Of a DNA stretch of 64,000 nucleotides, positions 35,690-42,941 are shown piece after piece (the first letter of the stretch is position 1; each line of letters begins with the position of its first letter). The DNA is from Erythrobacter sp. EC-HK427 (GTDB taxonomy: Bacteria > Pseudomonadota > Alphaproteobacteria > Sphingomonadales > Sphingomonadaceae): positions 252,292-316,291 of the forward strand of contig NZ_LR701479.1 in NCBI RefSeq assembly GCF_902498745.1, given 5' to 3'. The notes under the pieces were generated by a model, which was given only the letters and a program-made list of their open reading frames with translations, did not search any database and was not told the DNA's origin. A program made the translations under genes and the position numbers.

Positions 35690-36430
35690 TTATCGCTCCG
35701 CCACCATCTCCCCCGCCCGCAGCAATTCGCCCACCGGAACAATCTCGTATCCGCGCGCCTGCAATTCGCGCAGTACAATCGGCAGCGCCGCGCGCGCCGT
35801 ATCATTGTGGCGATACATCGGGTGCATCAGAATGATCGAGCCCGGCTCGACACGGTCGATAATATCCTGCGCGAACAGCGCCGGATCGGTGAAATCCTCC
35901 GGGCGATCCTCCACGTCCCACATGATGGTGCGATAGCCCGCATCCTCGACCTCGAGCGGCAGGCCGATCAGTCGCTTGCCGAAGGGTGGGCGGAACAGGT
36001 CGGTCGATGCGCCGGCCTCGCGCAGCAACCTGTCCGCCTCGCGCACCTCGCTGCGGTAGAAATCCTGCGAGCGGAAGAGATTGCGCTCATGGCTATAGGT
36101 GTGATTTCCCAGTTCGTGGCCCGCCTCCAGCAGCCGCTCGGCCTGCCCCGGAAACCGTTCCAGCCGGTTGCCGATGAGGAAGAAGGTCGCTTGGACTCCG
36201 AATTCCTCCAGCACAGGCAGCACGGCGTCCACCCCTTCAGGCGTCGGCCCGTCGTCAAATGTGAGGGCGACAATTTTGCGGTCGGTCTCGACCCGGCAAA
36301 TCGCCTCTCCCACTAGCTGGAAACAGCGGGCCTTGGAGATTTTGTGGGTCGCTCCCGCCGCCAGCAGCAGCAGCACAATTCCTCCGACAACGAATTTCCA
36401 TTTCGCCAGCGTCACGATTTTCCCGATCAT
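35690..36430 (-). CDS. Polysaccharide deacetylase, NodB homology domain
   Basis: Predicted periplasmic, membrane-anchored carbohydrate esterase (CE4) of 246 residues. A single N-terminal helix (FVVGGIVLLLLAAGA, residues 13-27) precedes the NodB domain. CE4 motifs are present: TFDDGP with catalytic Asp59 and metal-binding Asp60, the metal-binding HTYSH in GNHTYSH, RPPFG and the C-terminal LMHPMYRHND. Likely substrates are peptidoglycan or exopolysaccharide N-acetyl groups, but sequence alone does not say which. It lies 40 bp after the small lipoprotein gene on the same strand. Confidence 0.92.
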   Translation of the reverse strand: MIGKIVTLAKWKFVVGGIVLLLLAAGATHKISKARCFQLVGEAICRVETDRKIVALTFDDGPTPEGVDAVLPVLEEFGVQATFFLIGNRLERFPGQAERLLEAGHELGNHTYSHERNLFRSQDFYRSEVREADRLLREAGASTDLFRPPFGKRLIGLPLEVEDAGYRTIMWDVEDRPEDFTDPALFAQDIIDRVEPGSIILMHPMYRHNDTARAALPIVLRELQARGYEIVPVGELLRAGEMVAER

Positions 36431-36470
36431 AGGCCTTGCCTTGCTTCGCGAAGGGAAAAGCGGACGCAGA

Positions 36471-36758
36471 TCAATCGTCCCTGTCCGGTTGCGTGGGGAG
36501 CGGGGGTGGCGGAGGTATCGGTACCGGCGCTTCGGGCGGGGCGATGGCCTCTCTTAATGCGCGGCACTCGGGGCGTCTGCTCCCGGCATTGCCCGCACCA
36601 AGACAGCCATCGCCCGCTTGCCTTGCGATTTCCTCGCCGAGCGTTTCGTTCTGGCCAGCAGGTGCGGTGAGCGGGTCACGGGCTTCAGCCACCTGATGAT
36701 CGGGCGATGCGCAGGCTCCCAGCCCCCATGCCACCAAGCCAATCGCGAGTATTCTCAT
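36471..36758 (-). CDS. Small lipoprotein of unknown function
   Basis: A 95-residue product from ATG 36758 (MRILAIGLVAWGLGAC). The lipobox LGAC places the lipidated Cys at residue 16. The mature part is polar with two further Cys residues (DGCLGAG and PECRAL), possibly a disulfide, and ends in a Pro-rich tail (PVPIPPPPPLPTQ). It overlaps the cation transporter stop by 4 nt and so is translated from the same message. No family is recognised. Confidence 0.7.
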   Translation of the reverse strand: MRILAIGLVAWGLGACASPDHQVAEARDPLTAPAGQNETLGEEIARQAGDGCLGAGNAGSRRPECRALREAIAPPEAPVPIPPPPPLPTQPDRDD

Positions 36759-37708
36759 GCGCAATTCCCTTTCGCGCATTGTCTATCAGTCTCAACCTGA
36801 ATGGTAGCATGCTGGATGCCGTGATCGTGCTCCAGCGAATGCGCGACATCGCGCAGGAAGGCATCGCCGGGATGGCCTTCGGGCATCACCAGATGCGCAG
36901 TGAGCGCGGTTTCGGTCGTGCTCATGGGCCAGATGTGGAGATCGTGCACGGCGGTAACGCCCGGCAGCGCCTCCAGATCGGCGCGCACATGGTCGCAATC
37001 GATGCTGTCGGGCACGCCGAGCAGGCCCATTTTGACCGAGTCCTTCAGAAGGCCCCAAGTGCCCCAGCCGATGACAGCCACGATAGCGAGGCTCACCAGT
37101 GGGTCGATCACCGCGTAGCCGGTCAAGAGGATCGCCGCGCCCGCCAGCACCACGCCAACGCTCACCAGCGCGTCCGCCGCCATATGCAGGAAGGCGCCGC
37201 GAATATTCAGATCGTGCTTCCTCCCGCGCATGAACATCAGCGCGGTGGCGGTGTTGATGGCGATGCCGATGCCCGCCACCCAGATCATCGTCCAGCCCTG
37301 CGGCTCTACGGGGTCGATCAACCGGTGCACCGTTTCGAACAGGATCGCGCCGATGGCGATCAGCAGCAGGATCGCGTTGGCGAGGGCCGCCAGAATCGTG
37401 CTGCTTTTGAGGCCATAAGTGAAGCGCGTAGTCGCGGGACGTTTCGCCGCGATGGTCGCGCCCCACGCGATAATCAGGCCGAGCACATCGGAGAGGTTGT
37501 GCCCCGCATCCGCCACCAGCGCCATCGAGCCGGAGAGGAAGCCGTATGTCGCCTCGACAACGACGAAGGCGGTGTTGAGCACAATCCCGATGGCAAAGGC
37601 GCGGCCGAAATCGGCGGGCGCGTGCGCGTGGCCATGGCCTATGCCGTGCGAGTGCCCGTGCCCGTGGTCATGCCCGTGATCATGGCTGTGAGAATGCCCT
37701 GCGCCCAT
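36755..37708 (-). CDS. Cation diffusion facilitator, zinc/cobalt/cadmium efflux type
   Basis: Inner-membrane proton-coupled metal exporter of the CDF family. The 317-residue protein begins with a His-rich segment (about twelve His in the first 30 residues), has six helices, the metal-site HNLSD in ALVADAGHNLSDV and the second-site HMAADALVS. A C-terminal cytoplasmic domain includes DLHIWPMS, typical of CzcD/ZitB. Zinc, cobalt or cadmium is the likely cargo. It overlaps the downstream lipoprotein by 4 nt and lies 5 bp after mtgA. Confidence 0.93.
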   Translation of the reverse strand: MGAGHSHSHDHGHDHGHGHSHGIGHGHAHAPADFGRAFAIGIVLNTAFVVVEATYGFLSGSMALVADAGHNLSDVLGLIIAWGATIAAKRPATTRFTYGLKSSTILAALANAILLLIAIGAILFETVHRLIDPVEPQGWTMIWVAGIGIAINTATALMFMRGRKHDLNIRGAFLHMAADALVSVGVVLAGAAILLTGYAVIDPLVSLAIVAVIGWGTWGLLKDSVKMGLLGVPDSIDCDHVRADLEALPGVTAVHDLHIWPMSTTETALTAHLVMPEGHPGDAFLRDVAHSLEHDHGIQHATIQVETDRQCAKGNCA

Positions 37709-37713
37709 TCGTG

Positions 37714-38385
37714 CTACTCATAGACGCAAGCATCGAGCCCGTCACGCCTGACGACGCCGATGCGCGCTTCTATCGTATTGCCATAGCGGCGGGTGAAGCC
37801 GCCGGGGTTCACCGCCTCGCGCGTTTTCGGGCTTGGCAGCACGGCGGCGATGCGGCTCGCCTCGTCGGCGGAGAGGCGCGCGGCGGAGTGGCCGAAATAG
37901 CGCTGCGCCCCGCTTTCGACGCCGTAAGTGCCCAGCCCCGTCTCGGCGACGTTGAGATAGACTTCCATGATCCGCCGCTTGCCCCACAGGTTCTCGATCA
38001 GGAAGGTGAAATAGGCCTCCAGCCCCTTGCGAAACCAGCCGCCGCCTTGCCAGAGGAAGACGTTCTTGGCGGTCTGCTGGCTGATGGTGGAGGCTCCCCG
38101 CTCCCGCTCGCCCGCCAGCCGCTCCTGCAACGCCTCCTCGATCGCTTCGACATCGAAGCCGTTATGGGTGCAGAACTTGCTGTCCTCCGCCGCGATGACG
38201 GCGCTCACCATGTTGCGGTCGATGCTACTGAGCTGCTCCCAATCGCGGGTGACCGAGCGCTCGTCCATCAGCATGGTCGCGGTGTAGGTGACGGGGACAA
38301 AGCGCAACAGCAGCACCATCGAAACGGTGATAACAAGCCACCAGATCACCGCCTTGGCGAAGAATTTGAGAATGCGGAGGGGCAT
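37714..38385 (-). CDS. mtgA: Monofunctional peptidoglycan glycosyltransferase
   Basis: Polymerises lipid II into glycan strands without a transpeptidase domain. The 223-residue GT51 protein has one N-terminal anchor (AVIWWLVITVSMVLLLRFV). Conserved blocks are EDSKFCTHNGFD with catalytic Glu, GASTISQQTAKN and RRIMEVYLNVAE with the second catalytic Glu. Length is normal for MtgA. It is first in a run of four minus-strand genes (mtgA, CDF, lipoprotein, deacetylase) spaced by 5 bp, -4 bp and 40 bp. Confidence 0.95.
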   Translation of the reverse strand: MPLRILKFFAKAVIWWLVITVSMVLLLRFVPVTYTATMLMDERSVTRDWEQLSSIDRNMVSAVIAAEDSKFCTHNGFDVEAIEEALQERLAGERERGASTISQQTAKNVFLWQGGGWFRKGLEAYFTFLIENLWGKRRIMEVYLNVAETGLGTYGVESGAQRYFGHSAARLSADEASRIAAVLPSPKTREAVNPGGFTRRYGNTIEARIGVVRRDGLDACVYE

Positions 38386-38466
38386 GGGTGGCTCTTACTC
38401 TGGATCGTCCTGTCCAGCCAATCTGTTTTCCTTGTCACTAGTATCTGGTGGGAGTATCCTTCCGAG

Positions 38467-39261
38467 ATGAGGTGGACGGCTTTCATTTTGGCTCAGGCCC
38501 TTACAGTCACAGCCGCAGCGCAAGAAGTTGAATTTGAGACATCTGATCCAGAAACGGACTTCCAAGCAGTGCGCGTCCGCTCAGACTTGCCTTTGTACAC
38601 GTCGGCATGGGTGGAGTTCTGGCCGAGAAGTTTTCACAGGGAGCAGTATTTTGGTTGTGAATCGCGGGTAGAGCCTGGCGATTGGCTTTTTACTCCAAAT
38701 CGCAACGACGCCTTTGGGGCTTCTGGCTGGACACGCATTTGGCTCAACGGCGTTATACATTGTTCCGCTGGTTTTCGCTACGCTGAAACCAAAGAGAGCC
38801 TCTCAGAAACTGACGAATTTGAAACTGAGGGATCTGAGGTCGGCTTCTTTGTCAAATTGGGTGAGGTCGAGAGGGCTGGCAGCATCGTCGAGCTCTGGGC
38901 CATTCAGGAAGGCTTCTATCCGGGAAGTAAATACTCCCTTTGGGCTCGCGAACCTGCCGATGGGATAGTCGACTCTTTTGTTGCTTTACAAAGCCGCTGC
39001 CCGGCAGGTGCGATGAGGGAGCTCGAAGGAGGTTTAGGTATCTTTCGAACCGACTACTGCGCAATCAACAGCCAAGAGGACTTGTTGGCGCTCGCTGTGG
39101 AAATGCTCGACTATCAGCCTCTTGGGACACTGACGCGCGTTGGAAACAGCGATTGGGTGGCACCGCCTGAGGCAGAAGAGCAGGATGCGGAACCAGAGCC
39201 GGAACCTGAACCCGAAGACGGTTCGTGGCTACTCGAAAGGCTGACTTCTACTCCGCAATAG
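38467..39261 (+). CDS. Exported protein of unknown function with acidic Pro/Glu tail
   Basis: A 264-residue product from ATG 38467. The N-terminus (MRWTAFILAQALTVTAAAQ) is a plausible signal peptide. The mature region has four Cys (FGCESR, IHCSAGF, SRCPAG, DYCAIN) that could form two disulfides, and several Trp. The C-terminus is acidic (EPEPEPEPEDG). No known family is recognised. Base composition is visibly less GC-rich than its neighbours, which suggests recent acquisition. It lies between divergent mtgA and convergent rpoH, alone on its strand. Confidence 0.68.
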   Translation: MRWTAFILAQALTVTAAAQEVEFETSDPETDFQAVRVRSDLPLYTSAWVEFWPRSFHREQYFGCESRVEPGDWLFTPNRNDAFGASGWTRIWLNGVIHCSAGFRYAETKESLSETDEFETEGSEVGFFVKLGEVERAGSIVELWAIQEGFYPGSKYSLWAREPADGIVDSFVALQSRCPAGAMRELEGGLGIFRTDYCAINSQEDLLALAVEMLDYQPLGTLTRVGNSDWVAPPEAEEQDAEPEPEPEPEDGSWLLERLTSTPQ

Positions 39262-39262
39262 T

Positions 39263-39292
39263 AAAAAGGGCCGAGCGTCGCCGCCCGGCCCC
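39263..39292 (-). terminator. Terminator after rpoH
   Basis: On the minus strand GGGCCGGGCG pairs with CGCTCGGCCC (one mismatch) around GCGA and is followed by TTTTT. It lies 30 bp past the rpoH stop, just beyond a heptamer array. Confidence 0.75.
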
Positions 39293-39293
39293 T

Positions 39294-39321
39294 CTATTGC
39301 CTACTGCCTACTGCCTACTGC
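39294..39321. repeat. Heptamer array (CTATTGC then three CTACTGC) after rpoH
   Basis: Four head-to-tail 7-bp units fill the gap between the rpoH stop codon and its terminator hairpin. The same unit class (TGCCTAN) occurs at 55971-55993 and 56122-56161. Confidence 0.8.
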
Positions 39322-40224
39322 CTAAGCCGCAACCGGCAGCAACCGCTCGCCAGCAATCCGCTGCATCGCTTTCTGCAGCTTCTCGAAAGCGCGCACTTCG
39401 ATCTGGCGGATGCGTTCGCGGCTCACGTTGTAGACCTGCGAGAGCTCTTCCAAAGTCTGCGGGTTTTCCGTCAGGCGGCGTTCGGTCAGGATGTGCTTCT
39501 CGCGGTCGTTCAGCGCGTCCATCGCTTCCACCAGCATTTCGCGGCGGACATCGGCTTCCTCGGCCTCGGCCACGGTTTCGTCCTGCAAGGGGCGGTCATC
39601 GGTCAGCCAATCCTGCCATTCGCCAGAACCTTCCTCGCCGCCGCGCATGGGGGTGTTGAGCGAGCCGTCCCCGCCCATCATCATGCGGCGGTTCATATTG
39701 ACCACTTCCTGCTCCGACACGCCCAGATCGGTGGCGATCTTGGTCACATCGTCGGGATGCAGGTCGGAATCCTCATAGGCCTCCAGCTGCTTCTTCATCC
39801 GGCGCAGGTTGAAGAACAGCTTCTTCTGCGCGGCGGTGGTGCCCATTTTGACAAGGCTCCACGAGCGCAGGATATATTCCTGGATGCTCGCCTTGATCCA
39901 CCACATGGCATAGGTGGCGAGGCGGAAGCCGCGATCGGGCTCGAACTTCTTCACGCCCTGCATCAGGCCGACATTGCCTTCGGAAATGAGGTCCGCAACG
40001 GGCAGACCATAGCCGCGATAGCCCATCGCCAGCTTGGCAACGAGGCGCAAATGGCTCGTCACCAGTTGCGCGGCCGCGTCCTGGTCCTCATGCTCGGCAT
40101 AGCGCTTGGCGAGCATATATTCCTGCTCGGCGGTCAGCACGGGGAATTTCTTGATTTCGGAAAGATAGCGGTTGAGGCTCTGCTCACCGCTCAGTGCTGG
40201 CACATTCGGCCTGCGATTACTCAT
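39322..40224 (-). CDS. rpoH: RNA polymerase heat-shock sigma factor RpoH
   Basis: Sigma-32 type factor directing heat-shock and stress genes. The 300-residue protein from ATG 40224 (MSNRRPNVPALSGEQ) has sigma regions 2 (RYAEHEDQDAAAQLVTSHLR onward), 3 and 4 (NPQTLEELSQVYNVSRERIRQIE). It also has the RpoH box QKKLFFNLR, a segment specific to RpoH. Alphaproteobacteria often carry more than one RpoH; only one is in this window. It is a single gene ending at the 39263-39292 terminator. Confidence 0.96.
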   Translation of the reverse strand: MSNRRPNVPALSGEQSLNRYLSEIKKFPVLTAEQEYMLAKRYAEHEDQDAAAQLVTSHLRLVAKLAMGYRGYGLPVADLISEGNVGLMQGVKKFEPDRGFRLATYAMWWIKASIQEYILRSWSLVKMGTTAAQKKLFFNLRRMKKQLEAYEDSDLHPDDVTKIATDLGVSEQEVVNMNRRMMMGGDGSLNTPMRGGEEGSGEWQDWLTDDRPLQDETVAEAEEADVRREMLVEAMDALNDREKHILTERRLTENPQTLEELSQVYNVSRERIRQIEVRAFEKLQKAMQRIAGERLLPVAA

Positions 40225-40347
40225 GTTAGTCCCAAACCTTTCTTGCGTCGACCGCAGCTTCCAGGCCCCTGCTGGGCACCCGGCCTTAGCGGCCACATTG
40301 TTGGTGCGCTTTGCTTATACACGCACTGGGGAGATATAGGGTGCATT

Positions 40348-41313
40348 TCATCGATGAGAACCACCCAGTTGGTCGATAAGTTCCAACATATCGGCGGGAA
40401 TTTCGCTTGCGAACCGGCAAAAGTTACCCGTCACCGGATGTTCGAAGCCGAGAATCGCCGCGTGGAGCGCCTGACGGGTGAACGGCATCGCTTTCAGCGT
40501 GGCCCTGAGGGGTGCAGGTGTGCGTCCATAAACAGGGTCTCCCAATAACGAATGACCAATTGAAGCAAGGTGAACCCGCACCTGGTGGGTTCGCCCTGTT
40601 TCAAGGCGGCATTCGATCAGACTGGCGTGATCGAGCCGCTCTATGGTTGTGTAATGGGTGACAGCGGTTTTGCCGCGCAAGGAATCCTTGGGCAGCACCG
40701 CCATTTTCTTTCGGTCGGCGTCCGAACGGCCCAGCCGCGCGTCCACCGTGCCGCTGGCGGGGTTCGGGTGGCCGCCACAGACCGCGAAATAGGCGCGTTC
40801 GAGCGAATGGTCGGCGAATTGCCGCGCCAGCCCTTCATGCGCCTTGTCGGTTTTGGCGACCACCAGCAGGCCGGAGGTGTCCTTGTCGATCCGGTGGACG
40901 ATGCCGGGCCGCGCGACGCCGCCGATGCCGCTGAGCGAGCCTTTGCCGTCTTTGGCGCAATGGTGCAGCAGCGCATTGACCAGCGTGCCATCGGGATTGC
41001 CTGCCGCAGGGTGGACGACCATGCCCGCAGGCTTGTCGACGACGATCAGATGCGCGTCCTCGAACACCACGGTGACGGGGATATCCTGTGGAAGCGCCTG
41101 TGGATTATCCGGGGGCGGAATGTGGATAGAAAAGCTGGAGTTCGCTTGAACTTTGGCCGAGGGGCTGGTGGCGGGCTTGCCGTCAATCAGCACTTTCCCG
41201 TCCGCAATCAACGCCTTGATCCGCTCGCGGCTGAGATCGGTGACAGCAGCGAGCGCCTTGTCGAGGCGGGCGGGGGTCTGGATAATTCCTGTGCGTGTTT
41301 CGCCTTCGGTCAC
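40348..41313 (-). CDS. rluD: RluD-type 23S rRNA pseudouridine synthase
   Basis: Modifies uridines in 23S rRNA helix 69. The 321-residue protein has an S4 domain (about 15-65, RLDKALAAVTDLSRERIKALI) and the catalytic HRIDKDTSG with Asp143, followed by LETGRTHQVRVHL. Overall length and N-terminal layout match RluD better than the RluC-type protein at 3454-4602. Its promoter would lie in the short gap (41314-41373) now occupied by a family B arm and shared with the divergent GIY-YIG gene. Confidence 0.92.
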   Translation of the reverse strand: MTEGETRTGIIQTPARLDKALAAVTDLSRERIKALIADGKVLIDGKPATSPSAKVQANSSFSIHIPPPDNPQALPQDIPVTVVFEDAHLIVVDKPAGMVVHPAAGNPDGTLVNALLHHCAKDGKGSLSGIGGVARPGIVHRIDKDTSGLLVVAKTDKAHEGLARQFADHSLERAYFAVCGGHPNPASGTVDARLGRSDADRKKMAVLPKDSLRGKTAVTHYTTIERLDHASLIECRLETGRTHQVRVHLASIGHSLLGDPVYGRTPAPLRATLKAMPFTRQALHAAILGFEHPVTGNFCRFASEIPADMLELIDQLGGSHR

Positions 41314-41327
41314 AACCCCTCCACCGA

Positions 41328-41352
41328 CTGCCCTGAGCTTGTCGAAGGGCTG
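41328..41352 (+). repeat. Family B arm, left side of the GIY-YIG gene
   Basis: A 25-bp arm CTGCCCTGAGCTTGTCGAAG plus GGCTG, itself nearly palindromic at its ends. It lies 21 bp before the nuclease start codon and matches the left arms of the hairpin copies at 34054 and 56011. Confidence 0.88.
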
Positions 41353-41373
41353 CTTTTCTCTTTAGACCGAACC

Positions 41374-41730
41374 ATGCCCTTTTGGACTTACATCCTGCAC
41401 TGCCACACCGGCAAGTTTTATACCGGCCATACCGACGATTTGGAGCGCAGGGTCTGGCAGCACGAACAAGGCCTGTTGCCCGGATTCTCGCGCGATTGGC
41501 GCCCCGTAAAGCTGGTCTGGTCGCAGGAATTTGTGACGCGCGAGGAGGCGAAGGCGGCGGAAAAGCAGATCAAGGGTTGGTCAAGGAAGAAGAAGCTAGC
41601 ACTTATTCGTGGCGATTGGGATGCGGTGTCGCGCTATGCCAAAAGCAAGGGCAGCCGTTGGCCCTTGGCCAGCTTCGCTTCCGACAAGCTCAGGGCAATC
41701 GGAAAAGGAGAGCGGTGTTTTGTTGGATAA
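41374..41730 (+). CDS. GIY-YIG nuclease domain protein framed by family B arms
   Basis: A 118-residue single-domain GIY-YIG protein of the short UPF0213/YhbQ-like class. The GIY-equivalent is WTYILHC (Tyr6) and the YIG-equivalent FYTGHTDDLERRVWQHE (Tyr16, Arg25). A conserved Glu63 follows in EEAKAAEKQIKGWSRKKKLALI. The C-terminal residues about 101-109 (FASDKLRAI) are encoded by the right-hand family B arm, so the coding frame runs into the repeat. ATG 41374 starts 21 bp after the left arm. The gene plus arms looks like a discrete inserted cassette. Small GIY-YIG proteins of this class have no well-settled role. Confidence 0.9.
   Translation: MPFWTYILHCHTGKFYTGHTDDLERRVWQHEQGLLPGFSRDWRPVKLVWSQEFVTREEAKAAEKQIKGWSRKKKLALIRGDWDAVSRYAKSKGSRWPLASFASDKLRAIGKGERCFVG
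41678..41702 (-). repeat. Family B arm, right side, inside the GIY-YIG 3' end
   Basis: CTTCCGACAAGCTCAGGGC with ATCGG is the inverted counterpart of the left arm at 41328-41352. It encodes part of the GIY-YIG C-terminus and ends 5 bp before the GGAG that precedes the JAMM gene start. Confidence 0.85.
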
Positions 41731-42109
41731 AGCTGTCCTCGACCAAATCCGCACCCACGCCGCCAACTCTGCCCCGCAAGAATGCTGCGGCATCTTCACC
41801 GGCACTGCCAACCGCATCACCGCCGCGCAGCCCGCCGCGAATGTCCACCCTTCCCCCGAATCGCATTTCGAGATCGACCCCGCTGCCCTCATCGCCGCTC
41901 ACCGCGCGGCGCGCGGAGGCGGCGCGCAAGTGCTCGGCTACTACCACTCGCACCCCGATGGCCCTGCCAGACCATCGACTGAAGATCGGGCGCAAGCCTC
42001 AGGCGACGGGCGCATTTGGGCCATTATCGGGAAGGATTTGGATGTGACGTTGTGGCGGGACGACGAAAACCAGTTTACACCGCTTCCCTACACGGTGTCG
42101 CATAGCTAA
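41720..42109 (+). CDS. JAMM/MPN-domain metalloprotease, M67 family
   Basis: Predicted zinc isopeptidase-like enzyme of 129 residues. The JAMM motif is complete: Glu21 in QECCGIF, then H76-x-H78 in YYHSHPDG with Ser86 and Asp89 in RPSTED. Bacterial stand-alone JAMM proteins act in sulfur-carrier processing (for example of ThiS/MoaD-like proteins) among other roles. There is no ATG near the domain. I use TTG 41720, nine nt after GGAG; TTG 41723 is equally in frame. The start overlaps the GIY-YIG 3' end by 11 nt. Confidence 0.85.
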   Translation: MLDKAVLDQIRTHAANSAPQECCGIFTGTANRITAAQPAANVHPSPESHFEIDPAALIAAHRAARGGGAQVLGYYHSHPDGPARPSTEDRAQASGDGRIWAIIGKDLDVTLWRDDENQFTPLPYTVSHS

Positions 42110-42223
42110 AGCAGTGGTCAAATCTGGTAAGAGGAGAAGGACCGGGGCCCACACCCATGTGTCAACTTCGGCAAAAACCACGAAAATGCCTTTTTTATCA
42201 GATATATGTGCTAACGCCAACAG

Positions 42224-42240
42224 GTTGACGCGGTGTCAAC
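42224..42240. promoter_or_regulatory. Palindrome GTTGAC-N5-GTCAAC upstream of chpT
   Basis: A perfect 6+6 inverted repeat with a 5-bp spacer, 42 bp before the chpT start. The right half continues as GTCAACTT, and an identical GTCAACTT stands alone at 42161. This looks like an operator for a dimeric regulator, but I cannot name it. Confidence 0.4.
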
Positions 42241-42281
42241 TTTGTCACCTTTGAAATTCATACTGAACGGCCCAAATCTGA

Positions 42282-42935
42282 ATGACCTCGCAAACCGATC
42301 TCGCCGCCCTGCTCTGTTCGCGCTTGTGCCACGATCTGCTCAGCCCCGTGGGCGCGCTCAATAATGGCTTGGAACTGCTCGCGGACGAGAGCGATCCGGA
42401 AATGCGCAAACGGTGCATCGAACTGCTCGAACAAAGCGCGCGCACCTCGGCGAGCAAGCTCAAGTTCTTCCGCCTCGCATTCGGCGCGGCGGGCGGGTTT
42501 GGCGACCGTGTTCCCGCCGAAGAGCCGAAGGAATTGCTCCAGGCACTCACCGCCAATGACGAACGGCTGACGCTGGCATGGAGCGTCGCCGAGCCCACGC
42601 TGTCCAAGCCTGCGGTCAAAGTGCTGCTCAACCTCGCCGCGATGGGCCTCGACGCGCTGGTGCGCGGCGGCACGCTGGAAGTGGGCGCGGAATCGCGCGG
42701 CGGGACGACCGAGATCGCAATCCGCGCGGCAGGGCCCAAGGTTGCGTTCGATCCGATGCTGGGTCAGGCGTTGGCCGGCCGCTTGCCGGTGGCTGACCTC
42801 AGCGGGCGCACCGCGCCGGCGCATATGGTGCAGATGCTGGTGCAGGAGCAAGGCGGCGGCGTGCAGCACGCGCACACGCCCGAAGCGCTGGTGCTGGGCG
42901 CGGTATTGCCCGATGGCGAAGGCATGATTGGATAG
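42282..42935 (+). CDS. chpT: Histidine phosphotransferase ChpT
   Basis: Relays phosphate from the hybrid kinase CckA to CtrA and CpdR in the alphaproteobacterial cell-cycle and motility pathway. The 217-residue protein has the dimerisation/phosphotransfer helices with LCSRLCHDLLSPVGALNNGLELL, His17 being the phospho-acceptor. The C-terminal half is a degenerate ATPase-like (Bergerat) domain without clear ATP-binding G boxes, as expected for ChpT. A palindrome at 42224-42240 may control it. The amidase gene follows 6 bp later. Confidence 0.92.
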   Translation: MTSQTDLAALLCSRLCHDLLSPVGALNNGLELLADESDPEMRKRCIELLEQSARTSASKLKFFRLAFGAAGGFGDRVPAEEPKELLQALTANDERLTLAWSVAEPTLSKPAVKVLLNLAAMGLDALVRGGTLEVGAESRGGTTEIAIRAAGPKVAFDPMLGQALAGRLPVADLSGRTAPAHMVQMLVQEQGGGVQHAHTPEALVLGAVLPDGEGMIG

Positions 42936-42941
42936 GCGCTA

